A DNA stretch of 37,494 bases from DATBMY01 sp036554605 (GCA_036554605.1 DATBMY010000242.1:1-37494); one strand, 5' to 3'; positions 13,428-22,010 are shown, numbered from the stretch's first letter. Translations and numbers: made by a program. Notes: generated by a model from the sequence alone, not told the origin.

Positions 13428-14918
13428 TTATTTGAAGTTAAAAACAAGGCGGCTTATAGTTCTTACAGGCGCCCCATTGAGCGTGGAGGGCTGAAACTTC
13501 CAGCGCATAGCTGCCGCTACGCTTGCTGCGCGTAAAGGCTGAGGACCTGACTGCACTCGCGCCGAAGAGACATTGCCCTGCTCGTCAACCGAAACCTCTA
13601 CCACAACAGTCCCAGTAACCCGCGCCTGTTTAGCAATTGGCGGATATTCGGGCTCGACACGTCTTAGGATCCTTCCTGCAATCACCTGGCTCGTTTTGCG
13701 CAGCTCCTGCTTCGGAGCGGGAGGCTCGGGCAGCGGTCCGCTTTGCGGCAGGCTTATGGTCGGGCTCGCCGAATCCCTGTAGTTATTCCTTTCGTAGTCG
13801 GGGCTGATCGGAGATAGGGCTGGAGGCGTCTGGGTTGGTCTGCCGCTTTCCGTAGGAGTTTTTATAGCTTCGGGCGCGGTTAGCTGCGCAGTCTTATATA
13901 CCTCTTGCGTTCGGTCATTTGGGCGTTGGCTCTCTTCCTGCGAGGGTTGAGTTGCTGCCGGGTTGAGGGGAACGGTTATGGAGGCCCCTTCATACTCTTC
14001 AACCGAATATTCCCCTTCTGATGTATCGGGGGGTGGCGGCTCAGCCAGCTCAGGCATTGCCATTGCAGCCACCAGCGTTTCGTATTCCCTGTCAAGGTGT
14101 GCGTCATACGCCCGCATTCCCAGAACTGCGGCCGCGATCAACAGGGCCAGGCAGGTCACCCCTATCATCAAGGCGTACCTCCGCCTATTGCGCATCGCTT
14201 TGATTGGCGATGAGCTGAAGAGAACGCTTTGCGCAGAGGGAGCCTCGCGATTGCTGTCAGGCCTGGCAGGTGATGCGGGCGGTTCGATCGACTGCGGTGT
14301 TGTTACTTTAATAGGGCTGGGAGACGATTTGATTGCAAGATCCTGAGATTTCCCTTCTGCCACATCGGGTTTATCCATCAAGGGCGGCAATTCTACCGGT
14401 TTAACCGGCGGGTGTGGCGATGGCGCATAGTGAACAGGCCTGACGGTCGGCTGACCGGCTGTGCCCCCTCCGGAGACGGGGTCGCTAACTGCCGCGCCTG
14501 CGCCGGTCGCGCCCTCTTCGCTTAAAGCTATTCCGGGGGTGGGCTCCGCTTGTTGGCCGACGGAAGACCGTTGGGCCTGCGGGGGGCCTGAAAGGGGCTC
14601 CGAAGTCGAGTTGAGCCGCCTTGCTCGCACGATATAGTCTTTGGCTCGCTCTGTATCGCCACGCTCATTATATATGCGAGCGATATGGAGGTACTGATCA
14701 GCAGCTTCGGATGGCATATCACATCGCAGATAAATGTCCTTAAGCTTCAAACGCACATGGACATTCTCGGGCATGTCTTTTAATGTCGCTTTAAGCAAGG
14801 AGATGGCCTGGTGAGCCTGCCCGAAGCTGCAGAGCATTTCGGCCTGAGATATCTTCTGAATGACTATAGAGTCATTATTATTCGGGGTGCCGGGCCCGTG
14901 GGGCTGATTTGATGGCAT
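13428..14918 (-). CDS. TonB-family energy-transducer-like protein with cytoplasmic TPR-like region
   Basis: A 496-residue protein. The N-terminus is cytoplasmic and has a TPR-like helical pair (about 20-105, AEMLCSFGQAHQAISLLKATL and AADQYLHIARIYNERGDTERAKDY). It is followed by a Pro-rich linker, one membrane helix (about 248-268), a second long Pro/Ser/Thr-rich periplasmic stretch (about 290-400), and a C-terminal TonB domain (about 412-496) with RVEPEYPPIAKQARVTGTVV and the closing RWKFQPSTLNGAPV. TonB proteins pass inner-membrane energy to outer-membrane receptors; no ExbB/ExbD or receptor gene is nearby. The ATG at 14918 is preferred over the GTG at 14924, since GGAGGG at 14924-14929 then has 5-nt spacing. 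Confidence 0.83.
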   Translation of the reverse strand: MPSNQPHGPGTPNNNDSIVIQKISQAEMLCSFGQAHQAISLLKATLKDMPENVHVRLKLKDIYLRCDMPSEAADQYLHIARIYNERGDTERAKDYIVRARRLNSTSEPLSGPPQAQRSSVGQQAEPTPGIALSEEGATGAGAAVSDPVSGGGTAGQPTVRPVHYAPSPHPPVKPVELPPLMDKPDVAEGKSQDLAIKSSPSPIKVTTPQSIEPPASPARPDSNREAPSAQSVLFSSSPIKAMRNRRRYALMIGVTCLALLIAAAVLGMRAYDAHLDREYETLVAAMAMPELAEPPPPDTSEGEYSVEEYEGASITVPLNPAATQPSQEESQRPNDRTQEVYKTAQLTAPEAIKTPTESGRPTQTPPALSPISPDYERNNYRDSASPTISLPQSGPLPEPPAPKQELRKTSQVIAGRILRRVEPEYPPIAKQARVTGTVVVEVSVDEQGNVSSARVQSGPQPLRAASVAAAMRWKFQPSTLNGAPVRTISRLVFNFK

Positions 14919-15557
14919 ATGCACCCTCCGTTGCCTCGCTTTGGCGAAGGATTGATCGAAGAGTATTTAGCGCGGCTGATCGCATCCTTGCGAAAGCTAC
15001 TTTAAGCGTGTCGTCGACGGGGCCTGTATTCGGCAGACAGGCCTAACAATGTGCTGTTAGGATAAGAGTTACGTAGGAGCAGAACGCTAGACGGTAAATA
15101 TACCGACCCTTATTAAAACACGACGGTAATAAGGGTGCAATAGTTCATTAAAGGCCCCGGTGCAACACCCTATGCGACTCGAATCCCAGGCCAACATAGC
15201 TGCCGATAGTAATATTTGAGCCGGCATCATTTTTGAATCACCACTCTGTTTTATACTCGTGACCTATTGCGGATTGGTTCAACTTTTTTCGCGTGGTATG
15301 ATTAACTATCTTTGGGGCAGCAATGGCTGTCCGCGGGCCGCTTAGCGGCGGCCCCGAGCTATTCAGGGGAATTGACTTTTTCGCCAGCTTCCTCTTTTTG
15401 CTAAAGGTAAGGACGAATTTAACCTTTTTGATGCGGCGATGTATTTTTTATCGCTCAACCTCCTCAATTTAATAAAGCTGGACGCTGATTGTTCTCTCAA
15501 TAAGCCTTGCTCTTAATTCTTGAGGCGCCACTCCTATTGCGCCGTGCGGGGGAGACT
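14919..15557. other. Long divergent intergenic region with several inverted repeats
   Basis: This 639-nt gene-free region separates the TonB-type gene from the SBBP protein gene. Perfect inverted repeats: GGCCTGT (15021-15027)/ACAGGCC (15037-15043), CCTAACA (15042-15048)/TGTTAGG (15055-15061), and ACCCTTATTA (15106-15115)/TAATAAGGGT (15127-15136). A 16-nt segment, CAACATAGCTGCCGAT (15192-15207), recurs at 19067-19082. A GC-rich hairpin (GGGCCGC...GCGGCGGCCC) lies near 15335-15355. TTGACT near 15372 could be a -35 box, but no good -10 follows. I cannot match the region to a known riboswitch. Confidence 0.45.
15192..15207 (+). repeat. 16-nt repeat, copy upstream of the SBBP gene
   Basis: CAACATAGCTGCCGAT occurs here and identically at 19067-19082, on the same strand. 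With the next bases (AG against GG) the similarity ends. Chance identity of 16 nt within this window is unlikely. Confidence 0.5.
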
Positions 15558-18458
15558 ATGAAAAAGTCCGTGTCTTTTGGAATTTCGCTCTCGCTTTCTA
15601 TTCTATTACTTGGGGCCGGCACCTCCAGGGTTCAATCAAATAATGGCCCTGACCGGACGCGACAGCCCGCCTCATCGATTGGAGCTTATGCTCGCTTACC
15701 ACTCAGCTTTGAAGCCAATCGAGGTCAGACCGATTCGCGGGTCAATTTCATAACTCGCGGACCTGGGTACAACCTCTTCTTAACCTCTACGGAGGCTGTT
15801 TTTGCTATGGCCAAGCTCGACGGTGAGAACGGACAAAAGCATAAACAGGTCGATGTAGAGTTTCTTCGTATGAAGATCGTCGGGGCCAATTCCAAAGCTG
15901 TTATAAGTGGTCGCGACCGGCTAAGAGGCAAGAGCAATTACTTTATTGGGAACGACCGGGAGAAGTGGCTTACCAACATTCCGAATTTTGGCAGGGTCTA
16001 TTACGAAAACATCTATGAGGGCATCGACCTGGTCTACTACGGAAACAATCAGCAATTGGAGTATGACTTCGTAGTCTCTCCCGGCTTCGATTCCTCGCGC
16101 ATTGCTCTCAGATTTGAGGGGGCGCAAAAGGTATGGCTTAATGAGCAAGGCGCACTCATATTGAAACTGTGCGGAGGGGAGGTTAAACAGAACAGGCCCG
16201 TGGCGTACCAGGAGATTGACGGTAAAAGAGAGAAGGTCGAGAGTAGCTACGCTATAAAGGGGAACGGCGAAGTCCAATTTGAGATCGGAGAGTATGATAG
16301 AGGCCGGCCTCTTGTGATAGATCCTGTACTTGTATATTCGACCTATCTAGGCGGCACCGGAAGCGATAGCGGAGAGAGCATAGCAATTGACTCTCAAAGG
16401 AACGCCTATATCACAGGCTTAACCATCTCGGCCGATTTTCCCATCCTAAACCCCATGCAGGGCGCTCTCGCTTCCCCTGCAAGGAGCGACGCTTATGTAA
16501 CGAAGTTGAACCCTACAGGCAGCGCGCTCATATACTCAACATACGTCGGAGGCAGCGTGGGCGACATAGGGCTTGGAATTGATGTCGATCTGGAGGGGAA
16601 TGCATATGTCGCGGGCACAACGGGCGGCTCGGCCAGCTTTAATGATTTTCCAACAGTAAATGCATATGACGATACTTATGGCGGGACTGACGATGCCTTT
16701 GTCTTGAAGCTGAACCCGGCTGGGAATGCGCTGATATTCTCGACCTATCACGGAAGAACGAATAGCGATCTGGCGTCGGAAGTAGCTGTCGATCGCGCAA
16801 CGGGTGATGCATACGTATCGGGCCTCAGCAACTCAAGCAGTTTTCCCACCACGCCGGGCGCGTTTATGACGGCGCCTTGTGGCCCGCTCGATTCCAATGG
16901 CTTTGTCACGAAGTTCAATGCCCAGGGGGCCATTGTCTATTCCACCCTATTCGGGGGCTGCAGCAACGACACCATTACGGACATCGCGGTGGATTCTACC
17001 GGACATGCGTATGTAACCGGTTCGACTTCTTCATCTAATTTCCCGGTGACGCCCGGGTCCTTTGACACGGGTTGTACAGGCTGCGAGTTCTTTAGAGCCC
17101 AGGCCTTCGCCTCCAAGCTTAATCCTGAAGGGAGCGGGGTAGTTTTCTCAGGCCGGATTGGAGGTTCCCTACGCGACAGTGGCCTTGGCGTGGGAATAGA
17201 CAGTCAGGGGAACACTTACATAACCGGCGATACAGAATCAATTAACTTTCCTACGACGCCCGGAGCCTTTCAGCCTACGCGGCGCAGCATCAATGCTTTC
17301 GTAACGAAGATAAGCGCAGATGGGTCGAGTTTGATCTACTCAACTTACTTGGGCGGCAGCGTTAGAGACGTGGGCCGCAGCATCGCCGCTGATGCCATGG
17401 GTAATGCTTATGTCACGGGCTCTACCCGATCTACAGACTTTCCCACGATGAATCCCATACAACCGAACCACGCCGGGCCCGGCTCTAATGACGCCTTTGT
17501 CAGTGTGCTAAACTCCTCCGGCTCCGCCTTGATCTTTTCGACCTACCTCGGCGGCATAAGCAGGGATGATGGTTATCATATTGTGGTAGACGATGCGGGC
17601 AATGCTTACGCAACGGGCCAGACCTTTGCGGCTAACTTTCCAACGACGCCGGGGGCATTTCAGACAACCTTCGGCAGCGAAGGCAGCACAGCTTCAGGAG
17701 GGGACGCTTTCGTCGTCAAGATAAAAGTACTCGGGAACCTTGCAAGCACAATAGGACTGTATCGCCCAAGCGCTTCAACCTTCTACCTGAGGAACAGCAA
17801 CACAAGCGGGTTTCCTGACACCGTCGTGTCGTTCGGCGATGGCCCGGGCGGCGACATCCCCATCGTCGGCGACTGGGACGGCGACGGCGCCTGGACGATT
17901 GGCGTCTACAGGCCCGGCATTTCGACTTTCTATTTGCGGAATACTAATACACCAGGTTTTCCTGATCTCAGCGTCCCCTACGGTGCGCCCGGAGACCTGC
18001 CGGTGGTGGGCGACTGGGACGGTGACGGGACGTGGACAATAGGACTGTATCGCCCAAGCACATCAACCTTCTACCTGAGGAACAGCAACACAAGCGGGTT
18101 TCCTGACACCGTCGTGTCGTTCGGCGATGGCCCGGGCGGCGACATCCCCATCGTCGGCGACTGGGACGGCGACGGCGCCTGGACGATTGGCGTATATCGT
18201 CCAAGCACATCAACCTTCTACCTGAGGAACAGCAACACGAGCGGTTTCCCTGATCTATCAATCCCCTATGGCGCGCCGGGCGATCTACCGGTGGCAGGCG
18301 ACTGGGATGGCGACGGGATATGGACGATAGGCCTTTACAGGGCGGGCGGTTCGATATTCTACCTGCACAACAGCAACACGCCAGGATTCCCTGACCTGTC
18401 GACCCCGTTCGGAGCACCGGGTGACAGGCCGCTCGCGGGAAACTGGGATGGCTTATAG
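15558..18458 (+). CDS. Secreted SBBP-repeat beta-propeller protein with C-terminal tandem FG-GAP-like repeats
   Basis: A 966-residue exported protein. It has a signal peptide (about 1-27), an N-terminal domain common in SBBP proteins (about 40-250, LSFEANRGQTDSRVNFI through PLVIDPVLVYSTYLGG), then about nine SBBP blades (YSTYLGGxxxDxGxxIAxDxxGNAYxTG pattern) to about residue 725. From about 731 to the end are tandem 47-50-residue units, each with IGxYRP, FYLRNSNT and GDWDGDG, a calcium-binding-like acidic loop. DNA of the units is almost identical over a 288-bp period, suggesting recent duplication. The ATG at 15558 follows GGGGGAG; an in-frame upstream ATG at 15507 would bury the signal peptide. 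Role is probably surface or extracellular; no enzymatic motif is seen. No sorting domain is obvious. Confidence 0.85.
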   Translation: MKKSVSFGISLSLSILLLGAGTSRVQSNNGPDRTRQPASSIGAYARLPLSFEANRGQTDSRVNFITRGPGYNLFLTSTEAVFAMAKLDGENGQKHKQVDVEFLRMKIVGANSKAVISGRDRLRGKSNYFIGNDREKWLTNIPNFGRVYYENIYEGIDLVYYGNNQQLEYDFVVSPGFDSSRIALRFEGAQKVWLNEQGALILKLCGGEVKQNRPVAYQEIDGKREKVESSYAIKGNGEVQFEIGEYDRGRPLVIDPVLVYSTYLGGTGSDSGESIAIDSQRNAYITGLTISADFPILNPMQGALASPARSDAYVTKLNPTGSALIYSTYVGGSVGDIGLGIDVDLEGNAYVAGTTGGSASFNDFPTVNAYDDTYGGTDDAFVLKLNPAGNALIFSTYHGRTNSDLASEVAVDRATGDAYVSGLSNSSSFPTTPGAFMTAPCGPLDSNGFVTKFNAQGAIVYSTLFGGCSNDTITDIAVDSTGHAYVTGSTSSSNFPVTPGSFDTGCTGCEFFRAQAFASKLNPEGSGVVFSGRIGGSLRDSGLGVGIDSQGNTYITGDTESINFPTTPGAFQPTRRSINAFVTKISADGSSLIYSTYLGGSVRDVGRSIAADAMGNAYVTGSTRSTDFPTMNPIQPNHAGPGSNDAFVSVLNSSGSALIFSTYLGGISRDDGYHIVVDDAGNAYATGQTFAANFPTTPGAFQTTFGSEGSTASGGDAFVVKIKVLGNLASTIGLYRPSASTFYLRNSNTSGFPDTVVSFGDGPGGDIPIVGDWDGDGAWTIGVYRPGISTFYLRNTNTPGFPDLSVPYGAPGDLPVVGDWDGDGTWTIGLYRPSTSTFYLRNSNTSGFPDTVVSFGDGPGGDIPIVGDWDGDGAWTIGVYRPSTSTFYLRNSNTSGFPDLSIPYGAPGDLPVAGDWDGDGIWTIGLYRAGGSIFYLHNSNTPGFPDLSTPFGAPGDRPLAGNWDGL
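17751..18326 (+). repeat. 288-bp tandem duplication inside the SBBP gene
   Basis: The blocks 17751-18038 and 18039-18326 each code two FG-GAP-like units. Their first 140 nt or so are identical apart from a few bases (for example CGCTTCAACC against CACATCAACC), and the second halves are more diverged. Confidence 0.8.
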
Positions 18459-18465
18459 AATACTT

Positions 18466-18520
18466 GAGCGGGCGCGGCGGAAGAAATGGAACAGACCATA
18501 AGTTATGTACCGCCGCGCTC
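18466..18520 (+). terminator. Possible terminator hairpin after the SBBP gene
   Basis: GAGCG(GG)CGCGGCGG at 18466-18480 pairs with CCGCCGCGCTC at 18510-18520, with a small bulge. The stem is strong but no T-tract follows, so factor-independent termination is uncertain. Confidence 0.4.
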
Positions 18521-18661
18521 GGGCCGTCACATTCTGCCTCTAACGGGACTTGCCTTTTATCTTTGGAGCAGACAGATTATACTTCATATCGGCTTTATAC
18601 AGCTGCCCCTCTCACTACAATCCGGCTAATAATTTCCGACTTATTGTTGCGAGGTTAGTTG

Positions 18662-19057
18662 ATGAGTAGTCAGGCTCCAAGCGATCCGCCCGGCAAGAAG
18701 ATTCTCTGTGTTGAGGACGATGAAGACTCCTGTGAGGCGCTTGCTCAGCTATTGAGGCAACCGGGCCACAGGGTTGTTACCGCCTATACGGTGACTGAGG
18801 GATTGCGGCTGGCTCAGGAGGGCGGCTTCGACCTCATTATCTTAGACAACTGGTTTAAGGAAAGCAGCGGCATTAAACTCTGCCGGCAGTTAAGGCAGTT
18901 TGACCCAAAGACGCCGATCATATTCTATTCCGCGGCGGCATACGACACGGACATCGAGGAAGGATTAAGAGCAGGAGCGGATGCCTACATAGTTAAGCCA
19001 CACTTCGGGCAATTCCAGCAAGCCGTGGCTGAAATGCTGAAGTGCGGAAGAAGATAG
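18662..19057 (+). CDS. Receiver-only response regulator
   Basis: A 131-residue single CheY-like receiver domain without output domain. Acidic residues Glu18/Asp19/Asp20 (CVEDDEDS), phospho-acceptor Asp62 (IILDNWF), Ser90 and Lys112 (VKP) are all present, so it should be phosphorylatable. The start is ATG 18662, with GAGG at 18652-18655; a TTG immediately upstream (18659) is in frame. It has no adjacent kinase, so its partner is unknown. It resembles the degenerate receiver protein at 10629-11240. The DNA 3' of it contains the 16-nt repeat also found upstream of the SBBP gene. Confidence 0.85.
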   Translation: MSSQAPSDPPGKKILCVEDDEDSCEALAQLLRQPGHRVVTAYTVTEGLRLAQEGGFDLIILDNWFKESSGIKLCRQLRQFDPKTPIIFYSAAAYDTDIEEGLRAGADAYIVKPHFGQFQQAVAEMLKCGRR

Positions 19058-19104
19058 CCTATGGGTCAACATAGCTGCCGATGGCGGGCCCTGTGATGAA
19101 AGAA
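19058..19104 (+). repeat. Downstream flank of the receiver gene with second 16-nt repeat copy
   Basis: CAACATAGCTGCCGAT at 19067-19082 repeats the copy at 15192-15207. The 47-nt stretch lies between the receiver-only gene and the left terminal repeat of the IS481-like element. Confidence 0.5.
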
Positions 19105-20233
19105 ACCTCGATTGACGGCTTTGTTTTTGACGCTGTGCCAGTGTAAATCATCAATCCCTCCGTAGCAAAGTTTTTTCGCTTATAAGCTCGACAACCATTG
19201 AGGAGCATCTGAAGCGCCGCCGTTTTGACGGCCGGCGCGGCTTCCCTTTAGCCTGTAGGCTCAGCCCCTCTTTGAGCGGCTGGTTGCATCTTCTCTCTTA
19301 GCACTTCATATGGAGTCTTCCCGCTCAAAGAGCTGTGTGGCCGATGATAGTTGTAAAAGTTCTCCCATTCCTTCAGCTTCTCATTCAGATCAACATCATC
19401 AGTGTAGATCAGTAGCTGGTAGAATTCCTCTTTATCGGTCAAATGACTCCGCTCTACTTTCCCATTCAGGCGAGGTGTCCGCGGCTTGATGTAGTTATGC
19501 GTCATCCCCAGGTCTTCAACGTGCCAGTGAAACTTTGCCTGGAATTCGTGGCCGTTGTCCGTCCTCACCGTATGGATGCGGAAAGGGAACCTCTTCACCA
19601 CATGATCGATGAAGTCTATGGCATTAGCCTGCGTGTGCCTCTCATAGACTTTTAATGCGCGGACCCTGGTCGCGTCATCTATGGCGGTGTACTGGAAGCG
19701 GCGCACCTTCTCACCCTCTTGATCTTTGAAGTCCAAGAACTTCACATCCACTTGCACGTGATGGCCGGGCACTTGTTTCTCATAACGCTGTATGAGGAGA
19801 GTGCGTTTCTTAGCATTGCGAGGCAGGCGGTTGAGGCCATACCGCTTGAGGACGGAGTAAACGCCGCCGCCTGAGATCTGAATGTCGTGGTAACGCTTGA
19901 GGTACCAGGCGATGCGTAACTGCCCGAGGTGGTATGTTCGGCGGAGGTGAAGGATCTTCTCTTCGATATGAGCGGGGGTGCGAAGCTTGGGGTTTTCAGG
20001 GCAGGGTTTGGAGTTAATCAGGCCGGGCTCGCCCTTCTGCTCATAAGCCCGCTTCCACTTATAGAAGGACTCTCTGGAGATGCCGAAGTATCGGCAGGTA
20101 TTGGTTACGTGCTTGGTTTGTTTAGCGTGATTGAGTACGCGAAGTTTTCTCCTGATGTCGTGAAGTTGAGCTGGACTCATTTCCTACCTCCTCGGCTGAC
20201 ATTAGCTTTTTCTGCTACTTTGTCAATCGAGGT
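19105..20233 (-). mobile_element. IS481-like insertion sequence
   Basis: An exact 12-bp inverted repeat, ACCTCGATTGAC at 19105-19116 and its complement GTCAATCGAGGT at 20222-20233, brackets the transposase gene and gives an element of about 1,129 bp, a normal size for the family. I could not see a target-site duplication (flanks ...GAAA and CGTA...). The termini are therefore probable rather than proven. Confidence 0.65.
19248..20180 (-). CDS. IS481-family DDE transposase
   Basis: A 310-residue transposase, apparently intact. An N-terminal winged/HTH region (about 1-60) carries HVTNTCRYFGISRESFYKWK; the integrase-like core follows with catalytic Asp145 (VQVDVKFLD), Asp208 (VRTDNGHEF) and Glu243 (GKVERSH), and the usual family ending FYNYHRPHSSLSGKTPYE. 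It cuts and joins its own element's ends. The gene lies at the left edge of the cassette array and reads away from it. Confidence 0.92.
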   Translation of the reverse strand: MSPAQLHDIRRKLRVLNHAKQTKHVTNTCRYFGISRESFYKWKRAYEQKGEPGLINSKPCPENPKLRTPAHIEEKILHLRRTYHLGQLRIAWYLKRYHDIQISGGGVYSVLKRYGLNRLPRNAKKRTLLIQRYEKQVPGHHVQVDVKFLDFKDQEGEKVRRFQYTAIDDATRVRALKVYERHTQANAIDFIDHVVKRFPFRIHTVRTDNGHEFQAKFHWHVEDLGMTHNYIKPRTPRLNGKVERSHLTDKEEFYQLLIYTDDVDLNEKLKEWENFYNYHRPHSSLSGKTPYEVLREKMQPAAQRGAEPTG

Positions 20234-20357
20234 CGTAAGATTCATAAATCAATGGAGTATCTACTACTGCAACAATTCGTTTGCTGCTAATATTTTGAAC
20301 CACAATCTCCCTGATGCGTAATGGAGATAGAACTTCATTTGAGGAGATAGACTTAAC

Positions 20358-20912
20358 ATGTTTTGTCCGAGCTGTGGGAAAGAGAACCCTGTAGAATGCA
20401 AGTTTTGCGCGTCCTGTGGGTTTAATTTGGAAGTGGTCTCTCGCGCTCTCTACACCAATTCGGTCGGATTATATACCAGATTTGATACTGCACTTGATCA
20501 GCTCATAGCCCGCTATTCGGAGCGCGTATTCAAGAACGCCCCGACTACTTCACTTTCGCGAAAACTGTCCGATTCCTGGAAAGTCCTAGGTGAAGGAATT
20601 CTCACAGCTTCTGTTGACTTCGCCCTATTTTGGCTCATGTTGTTTGTTATTTTCCCCCTGAGGTTGTTGACCCTATTAATTTCTACGCCGTTCAGACTAT
20701 TAACTTCATTAGTCTCTGCACCGTTTAGGCGGCAAATGGAGGAGAGCAATCGCCCGAAGGCTCTAGTAGCGATAGAGGAAGTTGAATCCGCAGACAATAA
20801 CCGCAAGAGTGAGAAAAGCGAATGGCGAATTGATTCAGCAATTAGCGTTGTGGAGCACACAACTGAGCACTTGCCTGATTACCACCGGCCGATGCGAAAT
20901 ACAGGCGAGTAA
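20358..20912 (+). CDS. Zinc-ribbon membrane protein, probable first visible gene cassette
   Basis: A 184-residue protein that begins with a zinc-ribbon, MFCPSCGKENPVECKFCASCG (two CxxC pairs at residues 3-6 and 14-20), then a hydrophobic segment (about 85-115, two short helices or one hairpin) and a charged tail. Function is unknown. GAGGAG precedes the start. An attC site begins 27 nt after its stop, the arrangement of an integron cassette. The DNA is noticeably more AT-rich than the flanking chromosomal genes, consistent with transfer. The 5' boundary of this cassette is not visible; the IS481-like element ends 125 nt upstream of the gene. Confidence 0.72.
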   Translation: MFCPSCGKENPVECKFCASCGFNLEVVSRALYTNSVGLYTRFDTALDQLIARYSERVFKNAPTTSLSRKLSDSWKVLGEGILTASVDFALFWLMLFVIFPLRLLTLLISTPFRLLTSLVSAPFRRQMEESNRPKALVAIEEVESADNNRKSEKSEWRIDSAISVVEHTTEHLPDYHRPMRNTGE

Positions 20913-20938
20913 CTAAAGGGTCATCCTTTCTCAGCAGC

Positions 20939-21025
20939 GCCTAACAAACGCGTGCAGCGGAGCGCGAATGCGAAGTTCTCATGAAAGCGAGAGTAGCCCG
21001 CGCCCGCTGACGCAAGGCGTTAGAT
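20939..21025 (+). other. attC recombination site 1
   Basis: An 87-bp imperfect palindrome running from GCCTAAC (RYYYAAC, 20939-20945) to GTTAGAT (GTTRRRY, 21019-21025). The inner arms CGTGCAGCGGAGCGCG and CGCGCCCGCTGACG pair with two unpaired bases on one side, like the extrahelical bases that orient attC. Crossover is expected between G21019 and T21020. Confidence 0.83.
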
Positions 21026-21053
21026 TCCCTACCTCTATTGGGCTTTTGATGAC

Positions 21054-21980
21054 ATGATGGAGCTTGCTTTCGAGGCGATAAGATTATGGCGTGGAGAGCC
21101 GGACTCACTGCGTCAAGTTAATGTATCCTCCAATCACGCCTTCAGCTTCTTCGCCTCTGGTCAACCGCTCTTCTTAAGGCTTACTTCCAGCCGTGACCGC
21201 ACGCTTGAGCAAATCGAAGCCGAGTTTGATTTTATCAATTACTTGCACCGGAACCGAGTTACTGTCTGCCTTCCCCTACCATCTACTAATAGACGGGCGG
21301 TGGAGACCATATGTTATGGGGATGAAATACAGTTTGCGTGTGTCTTTGAAGAGGCCGAGGGTGAATGCTTCACCTTTAGTTCCGACGATGCAAACCTCCA
21401 ACACTTCCGTTTGCGCGGACGCACGTTGGGGCAAATTCATTCCTTTGCCAGAGACTACTCGCCCGCAGAGGGCAGGCTCAGATTCGGGTGGGAGCAAGAT
21501 GATCTATTTAGCAATATAGGGCGCTATTTGCCCCAATCAGAGGATGTCGTCTGGGCGGAGTATGCTCAGCTCATCAAGTGGTTGTCTGCTCACCCACAAG
21601 ACAGGGACACATTCGGCCTAATACATGGAGATTTCGGCCCGACGAACTTCCGTTGCAGGAACGGCGCGTTGACAGTGTTCGATTTCGACGACTGTTGTTA
21701 CCACTGGTATGCTTACGACTTGGCCATAACGATCTACCCGCATGGTTGGAGAAAAGGAGCGAAAAGGTTAATGGAAGCATTAATCGATGGCTACCTGGAA
21801 GAGTTCGAAGGCGTGGCTAATTTGAGTGATGAGGTAGTTGAGTTTTGTAGGCTGCGCCAGCTTTACATGTTCTTGAACTACGCGAAGAGGTGGGGGTTGA
21901 CGGACATACCAGAAGAGCGAGCGAGTTGGTTCGCCCGGAAGAGAGACAATATTGCTTGCGGCTACATACTGGTTGAGTAG
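21054..21980 (+). CDS. APH-family phosphotransferase, gene cassette 2
   Basis: A 308-residue protein kinase-like phosphotransferase of the APH/choline kinase superfamily. The catalytic loop HGDFGPTNF has His191, Asp193 and Asn198, and the metal-binding motif VFDFDD has Asp210. The typical family layout (N-lobe with FLRL, catalytic loop, then a helical C-terminus) is present. Such enzymes phosphorylate small molecules, homoserine or proteins; resistance to an aminoglycoside is possible but cannot be assumed, and it looks at least as close to the homoserine-kinase-like/SrkA-like group. The start is ATG 21054 or 21057. It fills a cassette bounded by attC1 and attC2. Confidence 0.85.
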   Translation: MMELAFEAIRLWRGEPDSLRQVNVSSNHAFSFFASGQPLFLRLTSSRDRTLEQIEAEFDFINYLHRNRVTVCLPLPSTNRRAVETICYGDEIQFACVFEEAEGECFTFSSDDANLQHFRLRGRTLGQIHSFARDYSPAEGRLRFGWEQDDLFSNIGRYLPQSEDVVWAEYAQLIKWLSAHPQDRDTFGLIHGDFGPTNFRCRNGALTVFDFDDCCYHWYAYDLAITIYPHGWRKGAKRLMEALIDGYLEEFEGVANLSDEVVEFCRLRQLYMFLNYAKRWGLTDIPEERASWFARKRDNIACGYILVE

Positions 21981-22010
21981 CTGATGGGATTCTGTTTGTC
22001 GAGGCCGGAA

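Noticed and set aside
13418..13494. Extension of the 13189 frame to 13494 as a full gene
   Set aside because: It would overlap the 3' end of the well-supported TonB-type gene on the opposite strand, and its sequence past the DinB-like part has no resemblance to the family.
15294..15375. GC hairpin region considered as a riboswitch or small RNA
   Set aside because: No match to a conserved aptamer core that I can recognise; only a simple hairpin is clear.
21054..21980. Naming the APH-like cassette gene as a specific antibiotic-resistance gene
   Set aside because: Only superfamily motifs are visible; the substrate cannot be assigned from sequence reading alone.
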